From CAZZBK01 sp964652155 (lineage in GTDB: Bacteria > Planctomycetota > Planctomycetia > Pirellulales > PNKZ01): 64,000 bases of DNA. The DNA lies in the NCBI GenBank assembly GCA_964652155.1, contig CAZZBK010000011.1:4842-68841 (forward strand). Reading direction: 5' to 3'. This document shows, in pieces, positions 33,322 to 41,640 of this stretch. A program made the translations under genes and the position numbers. The notes under the pieces are model-generated. The model was not told the DNA's origin. It saw only the letters and a list, made by a program, of their open reading frames with translations, and searched no databases. Position 1 is the first letter of the stretch, and each line of letters opens with the position of its first letter.

Positions 33322-35601
33322 ATGAATCTCGCTCGCCAGGTTGCTTGGTTCAGTGTCTGGCTGACCACAGGTGTCGTCGCCGCAATTGAGCCCATCACCG
33401 GCATCGACGCGCAGCCGCTGGCCGCGCAGGCCCAACGGGTCGCACAGGCCCTCGAATTGCGCGGCGCACCGCTCACCGCGGCGCAGCAGACTCAACTCGA
33501 CGCCGCGCTCAAAGCCTCGTCGGCGCTCGAACGCTCACGCGGCATCCAACAGGTCCTCGACCCACTCTGTCTGGCCGTGGTCAACATCAATCCGGAGAGC
33601 CGCGTCAAGGTCGAGCCGGGTCCGGCCAAGCCCGAGTTGCTCCAAAACGGCTGGCGTATTTTCCTGGTCAAGGTCCACAACGAGGCTGGCGTGAACGCCC
33701 CGCTGCGGGTGTCGAGCCCGAACGCCTTGAACATGCTCAAGACCTCGACCGGCAAGGCTGACCCACCCAAGACCATCACCGCCGAATTGTATGAGCAGCG
33801 TTGGCTGGAACTGGCCACGTATGACGAGCAGCCGTTGAATAGCACGCTTTCGGGCTTTACAGTCGAGTACCGAATCGTTGAGCTGTACAGTCGAGACCTT
33901 GGCCCGCGTGAAGCCAAGCTGATGTTCGACGTGGGCCAGGGGACACAGGACCTTGGTTTTCGCAACGAGCTGAGCGTGCTATTCCGTTGCGAGAGCGCGG
34001 TCACGGTGACGCTCGACATTCTGGACGACGACGGCCGGCCGACGGTTGGCCAGTTCGTGTTCCAAGACGCGCGGGGGCGAATCTACCCGGCCAAGGCGCG
34101 TCGCATGGCCCCCGATTTGTACTTTCACGACCAGATCTATCGCCGCAGCGGTGACAGCGTGCAGTTGCCCCCGGGAAAGTTCCAAGTCACCTACACGCGT
34201 GGTCCCGAGTACCGCGTGTTGCAGCGCGAGATCACGGTGCCCGACGCCAAGACGCATCGCGAATCGTTTCGGCTCGTCCGCTGGATCAAGCTGACCGATC
34301 ACCATTGGTACTCGGGCGATCATCACGTCCACGCCGCGGGATGCAAGCATTACGAGTCGCCTGCCGAAGGGGTGCAGCCGGCCGACATGATGTTGCACAT
34401 CGTGGGCGAAGACCTGAACGTGGGTTGCGTGCTGTCGTGGGGACCGTGCTGGTATTACCAGAAGCAGTTCTTCGATGGCCAGGTGCATCGTCTCTCGACG
34501 CCGCAGTATTTAATGCGATACGACGTCGAGGTGTCGGGGTTCCCCAGTTCGCATGCCGGGCATTTGTGCCTGATTCGACTCAAGGAAGACGACTATCCGG
34601 GCACGTCGAAGATCGAGGACTGGCCCAGTTGGGACCTGCCGGTGCTCAAGTGGGGGCGCGAGCAAGGGGGCATCGTCGGCTTCTCGCACAGCGGTTGGGG
34701 CTTGCAGGTGCCGGCCACCAAACTGCCCACGCTCGACATGCCCAAGTTCGATGGCATTGGCGCCAACGAGTATGTCGTCGACACAACGCATGGCGTGTGC
34801 GACTTTATCTCGACCGTCGACACACCCGCCATTTGGGAATTGAACATCTGGTATCACACGCTCAACTGCGGCATGACGACCCGCATCAGCGGCGAGACGG
34901 ACTTCCCCTGTATTTACGGCGAGCGTGTGGGCTTGGGCCGCTCGTATGTCAAACTGCCCGCGGGTCAGCCGCTCGATTATGATCGCTGGGCCGAGGGGAT
35001 TCGCGCCGGACGATGTTACGTGGGGGACGGGCTCTCGCACCTGATTGACTATCGACTTGGCGATTTGGGCGTGGGCGAGCCAGGAGACGGCGGCCGGTCG
35101 AGTGTCATCGCGGTGAAGCCAGGCCAATCGCTCAAAGCCCGCGTCAAGGCGGCAGCCCTGCTGGCCAACACGCCGCGCGACGACATTCGCTCGAAGCCAC
35201 TCGACCAAAAACCGTATTGGCACGTCGAACGCGCCCGTATCGGCGCGACCAACACCGTGCCGGTCGGACTCATTGTTAACGGCCGGGTGGTTGAGACCAA
35301 ACCGCTAGTGGCCGACGGCAAGACGGTCGACGTGGAGTTCGATTGGACTCCTGAGCAGTCGAGTTGGGTGGCGGTGCGGGTCTTTCCCAGTTCGCACACC
35401 AATCCGATCTTTGTTGAAGTGGCCGGTCAGTCGATCCACGCCAGTCGGCAGAGTGCCCAGTGGTGCTTGGATGCGGTGGACGTGTGCTGGAAATCAAAAG
35501 AGCCGCGAATTCGTGAGACCGAAAAGGCAGCCGCCGCCGCGGCCTATGAGCACGCGCGGAAAATTTATCGCGCCGCGCTCGCCGCCGCGAAGGTCGATTA
35601 G
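33322..35601 (+). CDS. Exported CehA/McbA-family metallohydrolase
   Basis: A 759-aa protein with a signal peptide (about residues 1-20), a long N-terminal region containing beta-sandwich-like segments (about 60-320), then a PHP-type metallohydrolase domain. The metal cluster GDHHVHA is at 332-338 (His334, His335, His337), followed by an ADMMLHIVGEDLNVG segment and FSHSGWG with further His. The C-terminal part returns to beta structure. CehA/McbA was named for carbaryl hydrolases, but most members in planctomycetes have unknown ester or phosphate substrates. It faces the PAP2 gene with nine bases between stops. Metal-dependent hydrolysis is likely; substrate unknown. Confidence 0.82.
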   Translation: MNLARQVAWFSVWLTTGVVAAIEPITGIDAQPLAAQAQRVAQALELRGAPLTAAQQTQLDAALKASSALERSRGIQQVLDPLCLAVVNINPESRVKVEPGPAKPELLQNGWRIFLVKVHNEAGVNAPLRVSSPNALNMLKTSTGKADPPKTITAELYEQRWLELATYDEQPLNSTLSGFTVEYRIVELYSRDLGPREAKLMFDVGQGTQDLGFRNELSVLFRCESAVTVTLDILDDDGRPTVGQFVFQDARGRIYPAKARRMAPDLYFHDQIYRRSGDSVQLPPGKFQVTYTRGPEYRVLQREITVPDAKTHRESFRLVRWIKLTDHHWYSGDHHVHAAGCKHYESPAEGVQPADMMLHIVGEDLNVGCVLSWGPCWYYQKQFFDGQVHRLSTPQYLMRYDVEVSGFPSSHAGHLCLIRLKEDDYPGTSKIEDWPSWDLPVLKWGREQGGIVGFSHSGWGLQVPATKLPTLDMPKFDGIGANEYVVDTTHGVCDFISTVDTPAIWELNIWYHTLNCGMTTRISGETDFPCIYGERVGLGRSYVKLPAGQPLDYDRWAEGIRAGRCYVGDGLSHLIDYRLGDLGVGEPGDGGRSSVIAVKPGQSLKARVKAAALLANTPRDDIRSKPLDQKPYWHVERARIGATNTVPVGLIVNGRVVETKPLVADGKTVDVEFDWTPEQSSWVAVRVFPSSHTNPIFVEVAGQSIHASRQSAQWCLDAVDVCWKSKEPRIRETEKAAAAAAYEHARKIYRAALAAAKVD

Positions 35602-35610
35602 TGTCGAGTG

Positions 35611-36675
35611 CTAACGATGCCACTCGAAGGTCAGTCCCTGGGCGTTGGGGGCTCCGTAAGGGAAAATCCGCACGCCGGTGCTCCCCTCGGTCTGACTAAC
35701 GGCCGACACGGCACAGACGCCCATGCTCCAGCCCAAGATCACCTGCGAGAGATAATGCGCGTCGTCGTTGACGCGCGACAAGCCCGTGAGCGTCGAACCG
35801 CCGACCAAGGCCAGCTTGAGCGGAATCGAGTCGGTCATCTGCGCGGCGGTCAAAAAGGGGATCGACCCCATGAAAGCGTGACCACTCACGCCATTGGTGT
35901 CTTGAAACGGTCGCCAGGCGCTGTTGTACGGCTGCTCGGCGGGCCGCGAGGCACCGGTCACGAACTGCATGAGCAGCATGGGCGGGAAGCCGACCGCCGT
36001 GGCGCGAAACGAGCGTTGCCCCCATTGTCCGATCCAGCCGCCGACGGGCCGCTCATCGAACGTCGCTCCAATGAGCATGGCCGCCGCATAACTGGGCAGC
36101 ACCACCAATCCTTCACCGAACACCTTGAAGGCATGCATGGTCGACGACTGGCCGATGTTGTTCTGCCACGAGTCGCGAAACTGCTGATCGAGCGTCGTGT
36201 TGGCGAGAATGGCTCCGCCGCCAAACACGAGCGACATGCGGCCCACGTTTTGCCAGGTGTAATAGTTGCTGTGATCGGAGACGATCTGCGCCATGAACAA
36301 GCGCGAGCGCGCGACCGGCCCGTACGTCATGGGGACATCGTTGACCAGCGGACTCGGCTCGAATAGGCCCGAGCCATCAAACGCCGACGGGGAAGGTCGC
36401 CACGGGTCTTGGCCTGGGGCGGGGATGGTCTCCCCGGAAGACGGTGGCGTCGCGGGCAATAGCGATGACGGTGGAGCAATGGCCGACGCAAACGGTTGAT
36501 CGGCCGCCAGGGGCTTCACCTCGTTGGTGACCAACCGAATGGGCAACTCTTGGGGGCGAGGAAACTGCTGCGCCCCGAACTGCGATATCACCGCCCGATC
36601 GACCTGCGCCCACGCCGGCGTCGTGAGCAGCGTCACGGCGAGCAGCAGATACATACATCGCAGCGGAGATTTCAT
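35611..36675 (-). CDS. Exported PAP2-type phosphatase-like protein
   Basis: A 354-aa protein with a signal peptide (residues 1-23) and a Pro-rich region to about residue 110. It then has a helical domain with PAP2 phosphatase motifs: GASRPAE for KxxxxxxRP, VSGHAFM for PSGH, and LSRVNDDAHYLSQ for SRxxxxxHxxxD. The final Asp that supports the catalytic His is Gln here (HYLSQ), so activity may be altered. The family dephosphorylates lipid phosphates, such as undecaprenyl pyrophosphate, at the membrane. It is convergent with the CehA/McbA gene. Confidence 0.82.
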   Translation of the reverse strand: MKSPLRCMYLLLAVTLLTTPAWAQVDRAVISQFGAQQFPRPQELPIRLVTNEVKPLAADQPFASAIAPPSSLLPATPPSSGETIPAPGQDPWRPSPSAFDGSGLFEPSPLVNDVPMTYGPVARSRLFMAQIVSDHSNYYTWQNVGRMSLVFGGGAILANTTLDQQFRDSWQNNIGQSSTMHAFKVFGEGLVVLPSYAAAMLIGATFDERPVGGWIGQWGQRSFRATAVGFPPMLLMQFVTGASRPAEQPYNSAWRPFQDTNGVSGHAFMGSIPFLTAAQMTDSIPLKLALVGGSTLTGLSRVNDDAHYLSQVILGWSMGVCAVSAVSQTEGSTGVRIFPYGAPNAQGLTFEWHR

Positions 36676-36841
36676 GCGGTCGAAGGCATTCCAATTGGGG
36701 CGGGCGAACAGACGCCCGAAATCGGTCTCAGCGAGGGGTTGCGGATTGTGACGACCACCGTCGACCGCCGCAAGATCAACCCCGGCCTAACGCGTTTGTC
36801 GTGCGCGAGTTAGTTGTCTCGCCGCGGCACGCTAGCACAGG

Positions 36842-38566
36842 TTATTGCTGGGCCGACCGCTGGGGCTTAAACGCGAAAAACGTCATGCGATCCTTTTCGG
36901 CAAGCAGTTTGTGGACAGTCGCGCACTGGTCAAGCCGCTCCAACTCGCCTTGTCGAGATAGCAGATCGCACACCCAAGCTGGCGCAAGCCCATGGGTTCG
37001 CTCGGCCTGACGGACCTCGTCACGATGAGGGAATTTACCAAAGTGATCCTCGCGCTCGATATTCAGCGGCAAGTAATAGCCAATCTGGCTTTCGGGCAAC
37101 TCGAGCATGTAAAGCCGCTCCCCCGCGCGAAGCGTGCGGCTCACGCGCTGGGCCAGCTCGGCCTGCGGCCGATACGAGTCGTAGGCCGGGACCACGAGTG
37201 TGTACGCTCCCGCGCTGACCAGCCAGGCGACTGCGAACAGTGACACGAGCTGTGCGGTGATTTGCCTGCGGGCTTCGAAATACACGACCGCGAGCAGGCC
37301 GACGCCGATCACCCCCATCAGACTGGCGATCCATTCCGCGCGGCGCACACCGAGTTGCACCACCACCACGGCTGCCGTCGTGCAACCGAGCACGGCGAGC
37401 GTTCCCCACGTCGCGCTCCGTAGTCGCACGGTGCGAAAGCGCCAGGCCAGGTGTTGCCACATGCCGGCCGCCGCAAACACCGCCAGCGGCGCAAAGAGCG
37501 GAATCGGATAGTGCTTCGATTTGAACGAGCTGGCGGCCAGAATGGCCATGCCCCCCAAAAACCAGCATGCGAGCCACTGCCAACGCGCGTCATGCCACCA
37601 ACCGCGGCGCGCGCAGTGCCACACCCCCACGAGCACGAGCGGAAACCACGGCAGCAGCATCAACGGAACCGAGTAGAAGTAACTCCACCACGGATCGTTC
37701 AACCCCATCGTCCCTTGAAATCGGCCGAAGGTATGCGCCGTCATCCACTCGACGATCGGCGGATGCATGCGGTACGCGGCCAGCAGCCACGCTCCGACGA
37801 TCGCCGCGAACGTGAGCAAGCCCCACGGGTTGATAAAGAACTTGGCGCGACGTAACTCGCCCTGCGCCAAAATGAACAGCCCGCAACTCGCGCCGACGAG
37901 CACCGGCCCGATGAGCGACTTGATAAGAAAGCAATAGGCGAGCAGCGCGTAGAACAGTACCGGCGCCCAGCGGCTCTGCCAGCGTTCTTCGTGCGGCCCC
38001 ACCTGTGAGCGTGCGTAGACCACCATCGCGGCCGTGTTGAACAGCGCCAGCGCGGTGTCGGCTTCGGCCAAGCGCCCCTGCAAAGTCACATGCACGCTGG
38101 TCAGATACACGAGCGACGTAAGCACACCGAGCCGGCGCCCAAACCAGTTCGCCGCGAGCGACCCGATCAGCCAAGCGGTGAGGACGACCGACAGCACGCT
38201 GGGCAGCCGCGCGACCCATTCAGCATCGCTCTGAAACAGCCCCAGGCTCGCGGCGATCAGCCACGTATTGCCCGGCGGCTTGTCGAGGAATGGCACTCCG
38301 CTGATCCGCGGAATGATAAAATCTCCTGTGGCCAGCATCTCGCGCGCCGGCTGAGCGTACACCACCTCGTGATAGGTCAGCACACGTGAGCTGCCCAAGC
38401 CGATAAGCAGCATCGACAACCCGAAGAACCAGACCAGGGCGACGTCCATGCGCTCGAGTCGGCGGGGGAGATATTCGTTCGCCGAGTCGTTGGACACGTG
38501 CAGGCCCGGTGGCTGCGGCGCCACCGACGGGCCGCGGACGCGCGACATAACGGAAGAAATAGACAC
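36842..38566 (-). CDS. Family 39 (ArnT-like) membrane glycosyltransferase
   Basis: A 574-aa integral membrane protein with 12 or so helices. A TYHEVVYAQPAREM segment after the first helix corresponds to the catalytic DE loop of GT39/GT83 enzymes; the first acidic residue is His here and the Glu is kept. A GVPFLDKPPGNTWL motif follows, typical of ArnT and PMT-like enzymes. It should move a sugar from a polyprenyl-phosphate donor to lipid or protein on the outer face. The GTG 38566 start is chosen because AAGGAGG stands nine bases upstream; an ATG 18 bases downstream lacks such a site. It may use the sugars made in the clusters of this window. Confidence 0.88.
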   Translation of the reverse strand: MSISSVMSRVRGPSVAPQPPGLHVSNDSANEYLPRRLERMDVALVWFFGLSMLLIGLGSSRVLTYHEVVYAQPAREMLATGDFIIPRISGVPFLDKPPGNTWLIAASLGLFQSDAEWVARLPSVLSVVLTAWLIGSLAANWFGRRLGVLTSLVYLTSVHVTLQGRLAEADTALALFNTAAMVVYARSQVGPHEERWQSRWAPVLFYALLAYCFLIKSLIGPVLVGASCGLFILAQGELRRAKFFINPWGLLTFAAIVGAWLLAAYRMHPPIVEWMTAHTFGRFQGTMGLNDPWWSYFYSVPLMLLPWFPLVLVGVWHCARRGWWHDARWQWLACWFLGGMAILAASSFKSKHYPIPLFAPLAVFAAAGMWQHLAWRFRTVRLRSATWGTLAVLGCTTAAVVVVQLGVRRAEWIASLMGVIGVGLLAVVYFEARRQITAQLVSLFAVAWLVSAGAYTLVVPAYDSYRPQAELAQRVSRTLRAGERLYMLELPESQIGYYLPLNIEREDHFGKFPHRDEVRQAERTHGLAPAWVCDLLSRQGELERLDQCATVHKLLAEKDRMTFFAFKPQRSAQQ

Positions 38567-38681
38567 GCCAGACGGCCTCCTTGCCGAAAGGATATGCGCT
38601 CAAATCGGATGCGTGATTTATCGACCTTAACCGGGCAAATGGTCAAGAGCACTCGCCATCGCCCTGCTAGCACGCGGCGAT

Positions 38682-39569
38682 CTACAGCAGCCCGTAGGTC
38701 GTGAGGGTCTTGCGCAACTTGGCCTCTTCGGCCGTCGAGAGCGGGAACATCGGCAGCCGCAATTCGCCGGTGTCGCGGCCAAGCATTTGCATCGCCGCCT
38801 TGATGGGGATCGGGTTGGTCGAGAGCCCGAGCATGTCGCGACACAACGGAAAGAGCTTATAGTGCCAGCGTCGCGCCTCGGCAAGATTGCCCGCGTCGAA
38901 GGCCTTGATCATCTGGATGACATCCCTGGGGACGATATTCCCGACGACCGAGATCACGCCTCGCCCCCCCAGTGACATCAGCGGGAGCGTCAAGCTGTCG
39001 TCGCCACTGAGGATCGTGAGGTTCGTGTGCGCGAGGATCGCCGACGTCTGGTCCATCGAGCCGGTCGCCTCTTTGACGGTCGTGATGGTTGGAAATTCGG
39101 CGACCCGCACGATCGTCTCGGGCTCCATGTTTTTGCCGGTGCGACCGGGGATGTTGTAGATACAGATCTCGAAGCCCACGGCCTCGGCCAGGGCCTTGTA
39201 GTGCTGGTAGTAGCCTTCCTGCGTGGGCTTGTTGTAGTACGGGGTGACAACGAGCGCACCGTCGGCCCCGGCCTTCTCGGCAAATCGCGTGAGCCGCAGC
39301 GCTTCTTTGGTGCTGTTCGAGCCGGTGCCGGCCATCACCTTGCAACGTCCGGCGGCGTATTGCACGACCTCGGCAATGACCCGCTCGTGCTCCTCGTGCG
39401 ACAGCGTGGGACACTCGCCCGTGGTGCCGACGGGGACCAAGCCATTGGTTCCGGCGGCGATTTGAAACTCGACCTGGGCTTTGAGAACCCCCCAGTCAAT
39501 CTCGCCGTCCTTGAACGGAGTGGTAATGGCGACAGACAGGCCGGCAAACGCTTCACCTTTGGTGGTCAT
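38682..39569 (-). CDS. dapA: 4-Hydroxy-tetrahydrodipicolinate synthase
   Basis: A 295-aa enzyme with full DapA landmarks: GTTGE (48-52) binding pyruvate carboxylate, the YNIPGRTG segment with catalytic Tyr138, and the Schiff-base Lys166 in TTVKEATG. It condenses pyruvate with aspartate semialdehyde in lysine and diaminopimelate synthesis; planctomycete walls contain peptidoglycan in many species, so this is expected. The region just upstream of the ATG is a C-rich leader on the coding strand with a G-quadruplex motif on the other strand, and no Shine-Dalgarno sequence is seen. It stands alone. Confidence 0.95.
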   Translation of the reverse strand: MTTKGEAFAGLSVAITTPFKDGEIDWGVLKAQVEFQIAAGTNGLVPVGTTGECPTLSHEEHERVIAEVVQYAAGRCKVMAGTGSNSTKEALRLTRFAEKAGADGALVVTPYYNKPTQEGYYQHYKALAEAVGFEICIYNIPGRTGKNMEPETIVRVAEFPTITTVKEATGSMDQTSAILAHTNLTILSGDDSLTLPLMSLGGRGVISVVGNIVPRDVIQMIKAFDAGNLAEARRWHYKLFPLCRDMLGLSTNPIPIKAAMQMLGRDTGELRLPMFPLSTAEEAKLRKTLTTYGLL

Positions 39570-39576
39570 GAGTTGA

Positions 39577-39603
39577 GGGAGGGGAGTGGGGTGAGGGATG
39601 GGG
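39577..39603 (+). other. G-quadruplex motif upstream of dapA
   Basis: Five runs of three or four G at 39577-39579, 39581-39584, 39588-39591, 39595-39597 and 39600-39603, separated by loops of 1-3 bases, on the strand opposite to dapA. This satisfies the four-run G3+ definition with room to spare. It lies 8-34 bases before the dapA start codon. Confidence 0.75.
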
Positions 39604-39749
39604 TGTGAGTGAGGCGAGATGATTTCGCCGCCGAGTTAATGACGTCGGCCCTTTCCAAGAGGATTATGATAGAAAACCCCGGCCACTCGTGCAAACCGTC
39701 GCCAGCGCGCTCGCGCTGGACGCGGGGGACTCGCGTAATTAGAATAAGA

Positions 39750-39806
39750 GCGTCTAAGTAAATGGCAGCAGAGAGGGGGGCTATCCCCAGCCATTTTTTT
39801 AGACGC
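39750..39806. repeat. Imperfect 17-bp inverted repeat
   Basis: The arm at 39750-39766 (GCGTCTAAGTAAATGGC) and the arm at 39790-39806 pair at 15 of 17 positions. The loop contains a nested GGGG-ctat-CCCC hairpin. It resembles a small mobile element or a bidirectional hairpin rather than a terminator with a T-tract, although a 7-T run lies in the right arm. Confidence 0.65.
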
Positions 39807-39964
39807 CCTAAATGCTAGTGCCGAGCCTGCATTGGGTCCAGCTCATCTGGAGAACCCTGGCCAACCCAACTGTGCGCTGTTTACACGTACCAGGAGTTCG
39901 GATATTTGGCTGGACTTTAGTGTCCAGGAAGTAAGTCGCGAGAACACTTTTTCGGAGTGCTACC

Positions 39965-41611
39965 GTGCTTGCGTTCTTTCACCGTCGCGCGTGGACTCGC
40001 CTTCTTCAATCTCGCCAGGCGACGAAGTACTCTAAGTCACTCGGTTGGCTTGTTGGGACTCTTGCCGCGTCGATCTGGGGATTCGCATCGTTCTGTGGGA
40101 CAGCTTACGGCGACGAGTCGTTGCCTGTGCCTGCTGTGATCGGAAAGTCAGCCAAGGAGGCCAAGCAAACGCTCGAAGCCGCTGGGCTGATGACCCAGTT
40201 TCAGGTCGGCCCCGCAGCGGTCCAACCGGCTGATGCCTTTAAGGTACTGGACGTGTCGCCACGGCCTGGGACGACCGTGAAGCAAGGGAGCACTGTGCGA
40301 GTGACGGTCGCCGCACAACCCGCGGCATTAGCGCTGCCAAGCATCACCGTTCCGGACGTACTGGGCTTGCCTGCCTCGGAGGCCCGAGCCGCGATTACTG
40401 CCGCGGGCTTGGCTGCCAAATTCAAACTGGGCCGAACCGCTCGTTTACCGGAGGAAGCGTTACGCGCGTATGCTTGCGATCCTGCGCCAGGGCGACGCGT
40501 CGCAGAAGGAACTATCGTTGCGTTGACGATTTACTCGAACATGCTCACGGCGGCTGACGAGGCCACGCGCAAACAGGCGGAGTCGGGATCGGCTGCGGAA
40601 CAGTTCGAAGTCGCGCGGCGTTACAGCTTGGCGGAGGTGCCGCTAGACTTGGCGTTAGCTCGAAAGTGGATGCAAAAGGCGGCCGAGCAAGGCCATACCG
40701 GCGCGCAGCTCTCGCTGGGCAAGATGCTGCTGGACGGAGTCGGTGGCGATAGCAACGCTGAGCAAGGACGCCAGTGGCTGGAGAAGGCCGCTAACAACGG
40801 CGTACAGGATGCGCAGTATGAATTGGGCTTGGCCCTTTACCACGGCCGCGGGTTGAAAGCCGATCCGGCCACGGCCGCCAAGTGGTTGTATCGGGCTGCC
40901 AATCGAGATCACGGGCCCGCGCAGTTCGTGCTAGGCTGCATATTCGAGACGTCCGTGCCACCCGATCATGCGTCGGCGTTGAGTTGGCTGCGCAAGGCTG
41001 CGTCGAATGGTGTGGCCGAGGCACCGGCGCGAATCGGGACCCTGTACTTAAACGGCTGGGGAGTCGAAGCGGACGACGCACAAGCGTTCGGCTACTTCCT
41101 CCAGGCGGCTGGCGCGGGGGATACGGCGTCACAGTACGACGTCGGGGTCTTGTATCGCGATGGCTTCGGCACGGCCAGCGATCCGACCCGCGCTCGATAC
41201 TGGTTCGAAATCGCCGCGAATAACGGCGAGGCTCGCGCACAAAATGAGCTAGGGCTGATGTATCAAACCGGCGCGGGGGGCGCGGCCGATAAGGAGACTG
41301 CGGCGCGGTGGTTTCAAAAGTCGGCCGACAGGGGAAACCCCGTCGCGGAATACAATCTGGCGCACTTGCTCTCACAAGATCAGAAACTCGCCGAGGCAGC
41401 TGCTTGGTATCGCAAGGCTGCCGATCACGGTATTGCCGAAGCTCAATACCAATTAGGCATGCTCTACGCGAACGGATATGGCGTGAAACCGAGCCGGGCA
41501 GAAGCCATGCTTTGGTATCTGCGCGCCGCGCTCCAAGGTCACCCCCAGGCACAAGTCAGCATGCGCAAATTGCTCGCCGAGACGAAGGCACCCGCCCCCG
41601 AGTCCAAATAG
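39965..41611 (+). CDS. Exported PASTA plus Sel1-repeat protein
   Basis: A 548-aa protein. A signal peptide or anchor is at about residues 25-49. Two PASTA domains follow (about 53-118 and 125-190, each with VPxVxGxxxxEAxxxLxxAGL-type sequence), then nine Sel1/TPR-like repeats (about 205-535) of the form AQxxLGxxYxxGxG...WxxKAAxxG. PASTA domains bind peptidoglycan or beta-lactam-like groups in other bacteria; Sel1 repeats are protein-binding scaffolds. The pair suggests an envelope scaffold. The start is GTG 39965 with GGAG seven bases upstream. It is followed 29 bases later by the coiled-coil protein and then the PDZ/Sel1 protein. Confidence 0.85.
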   Translation: MLAFFHRRAWTRLLQSRQATKYSKSLGWLVGTLAASIWGFASFCGTAYGDESLPVPAVIGKSAKEAKQTLEAAGLMTQFQVGPAAVQPADAFKVLDVSPRPGTTVKQGSTVRVTVAAQPAALALPSITVPDVLGLPASEARAAITAAGLAAKFKLGRTARLPEEALRAYACDPAPGRRVAEGTIVALTIYSNMLTAADEATRKQAESGSAAEQFEVARRYSLAEVPLDLALARKWMQKAAEQGHTGAQLSLGKMLLDGVGGDSNAEQGRQWLEKAANNGVQDAQYELGLALYHGRGLKADPATAAKWLYRAANRDHGPAQFVLGCIFETSVPPDHASALSWLRKAASNGVAEAPARIGTLYLNGWGVEADDAQAFGYFLQAAGAGDTASQYDVGVLYRDGFGTASDPTRARYWFEIAANNGEARAQNELGLMYQTGAGGAADKETAARWFQKSADRGNPVAEYNLAHLLSQDQKLAEAAAWYRKAADHGIAEAQYQLGMLYANGYGVKPSRAEAMLWYLRAALQGHPQAQVSMRKLLAETKAPAPESK

Positions 41612-41640
41612 ACAACGCTCTGTTCGAAAGGACCATTCCG

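Larger units (their letters stand above)
39570..39964. other. Divergent intergenic region with G-rich block and hairpin
   Basis: 395 bases between dapA and the PASTA/Sel1 gene. It contains a G-quadruplex motif (39577-39603) and a 17-bp imperfect inverted repeat (39750-39806). No coding frame is supported. It must contain the promoters of both divergent genes, but none is convincing. Confidence 0.55.

Noticed and set aside
32080..33495. 471-codon minus-strand frame opposite ychF
   Set aside because: Mirror of a universally conserved gene; residues are Arg/Gly/His-rich without hydrophobic core.
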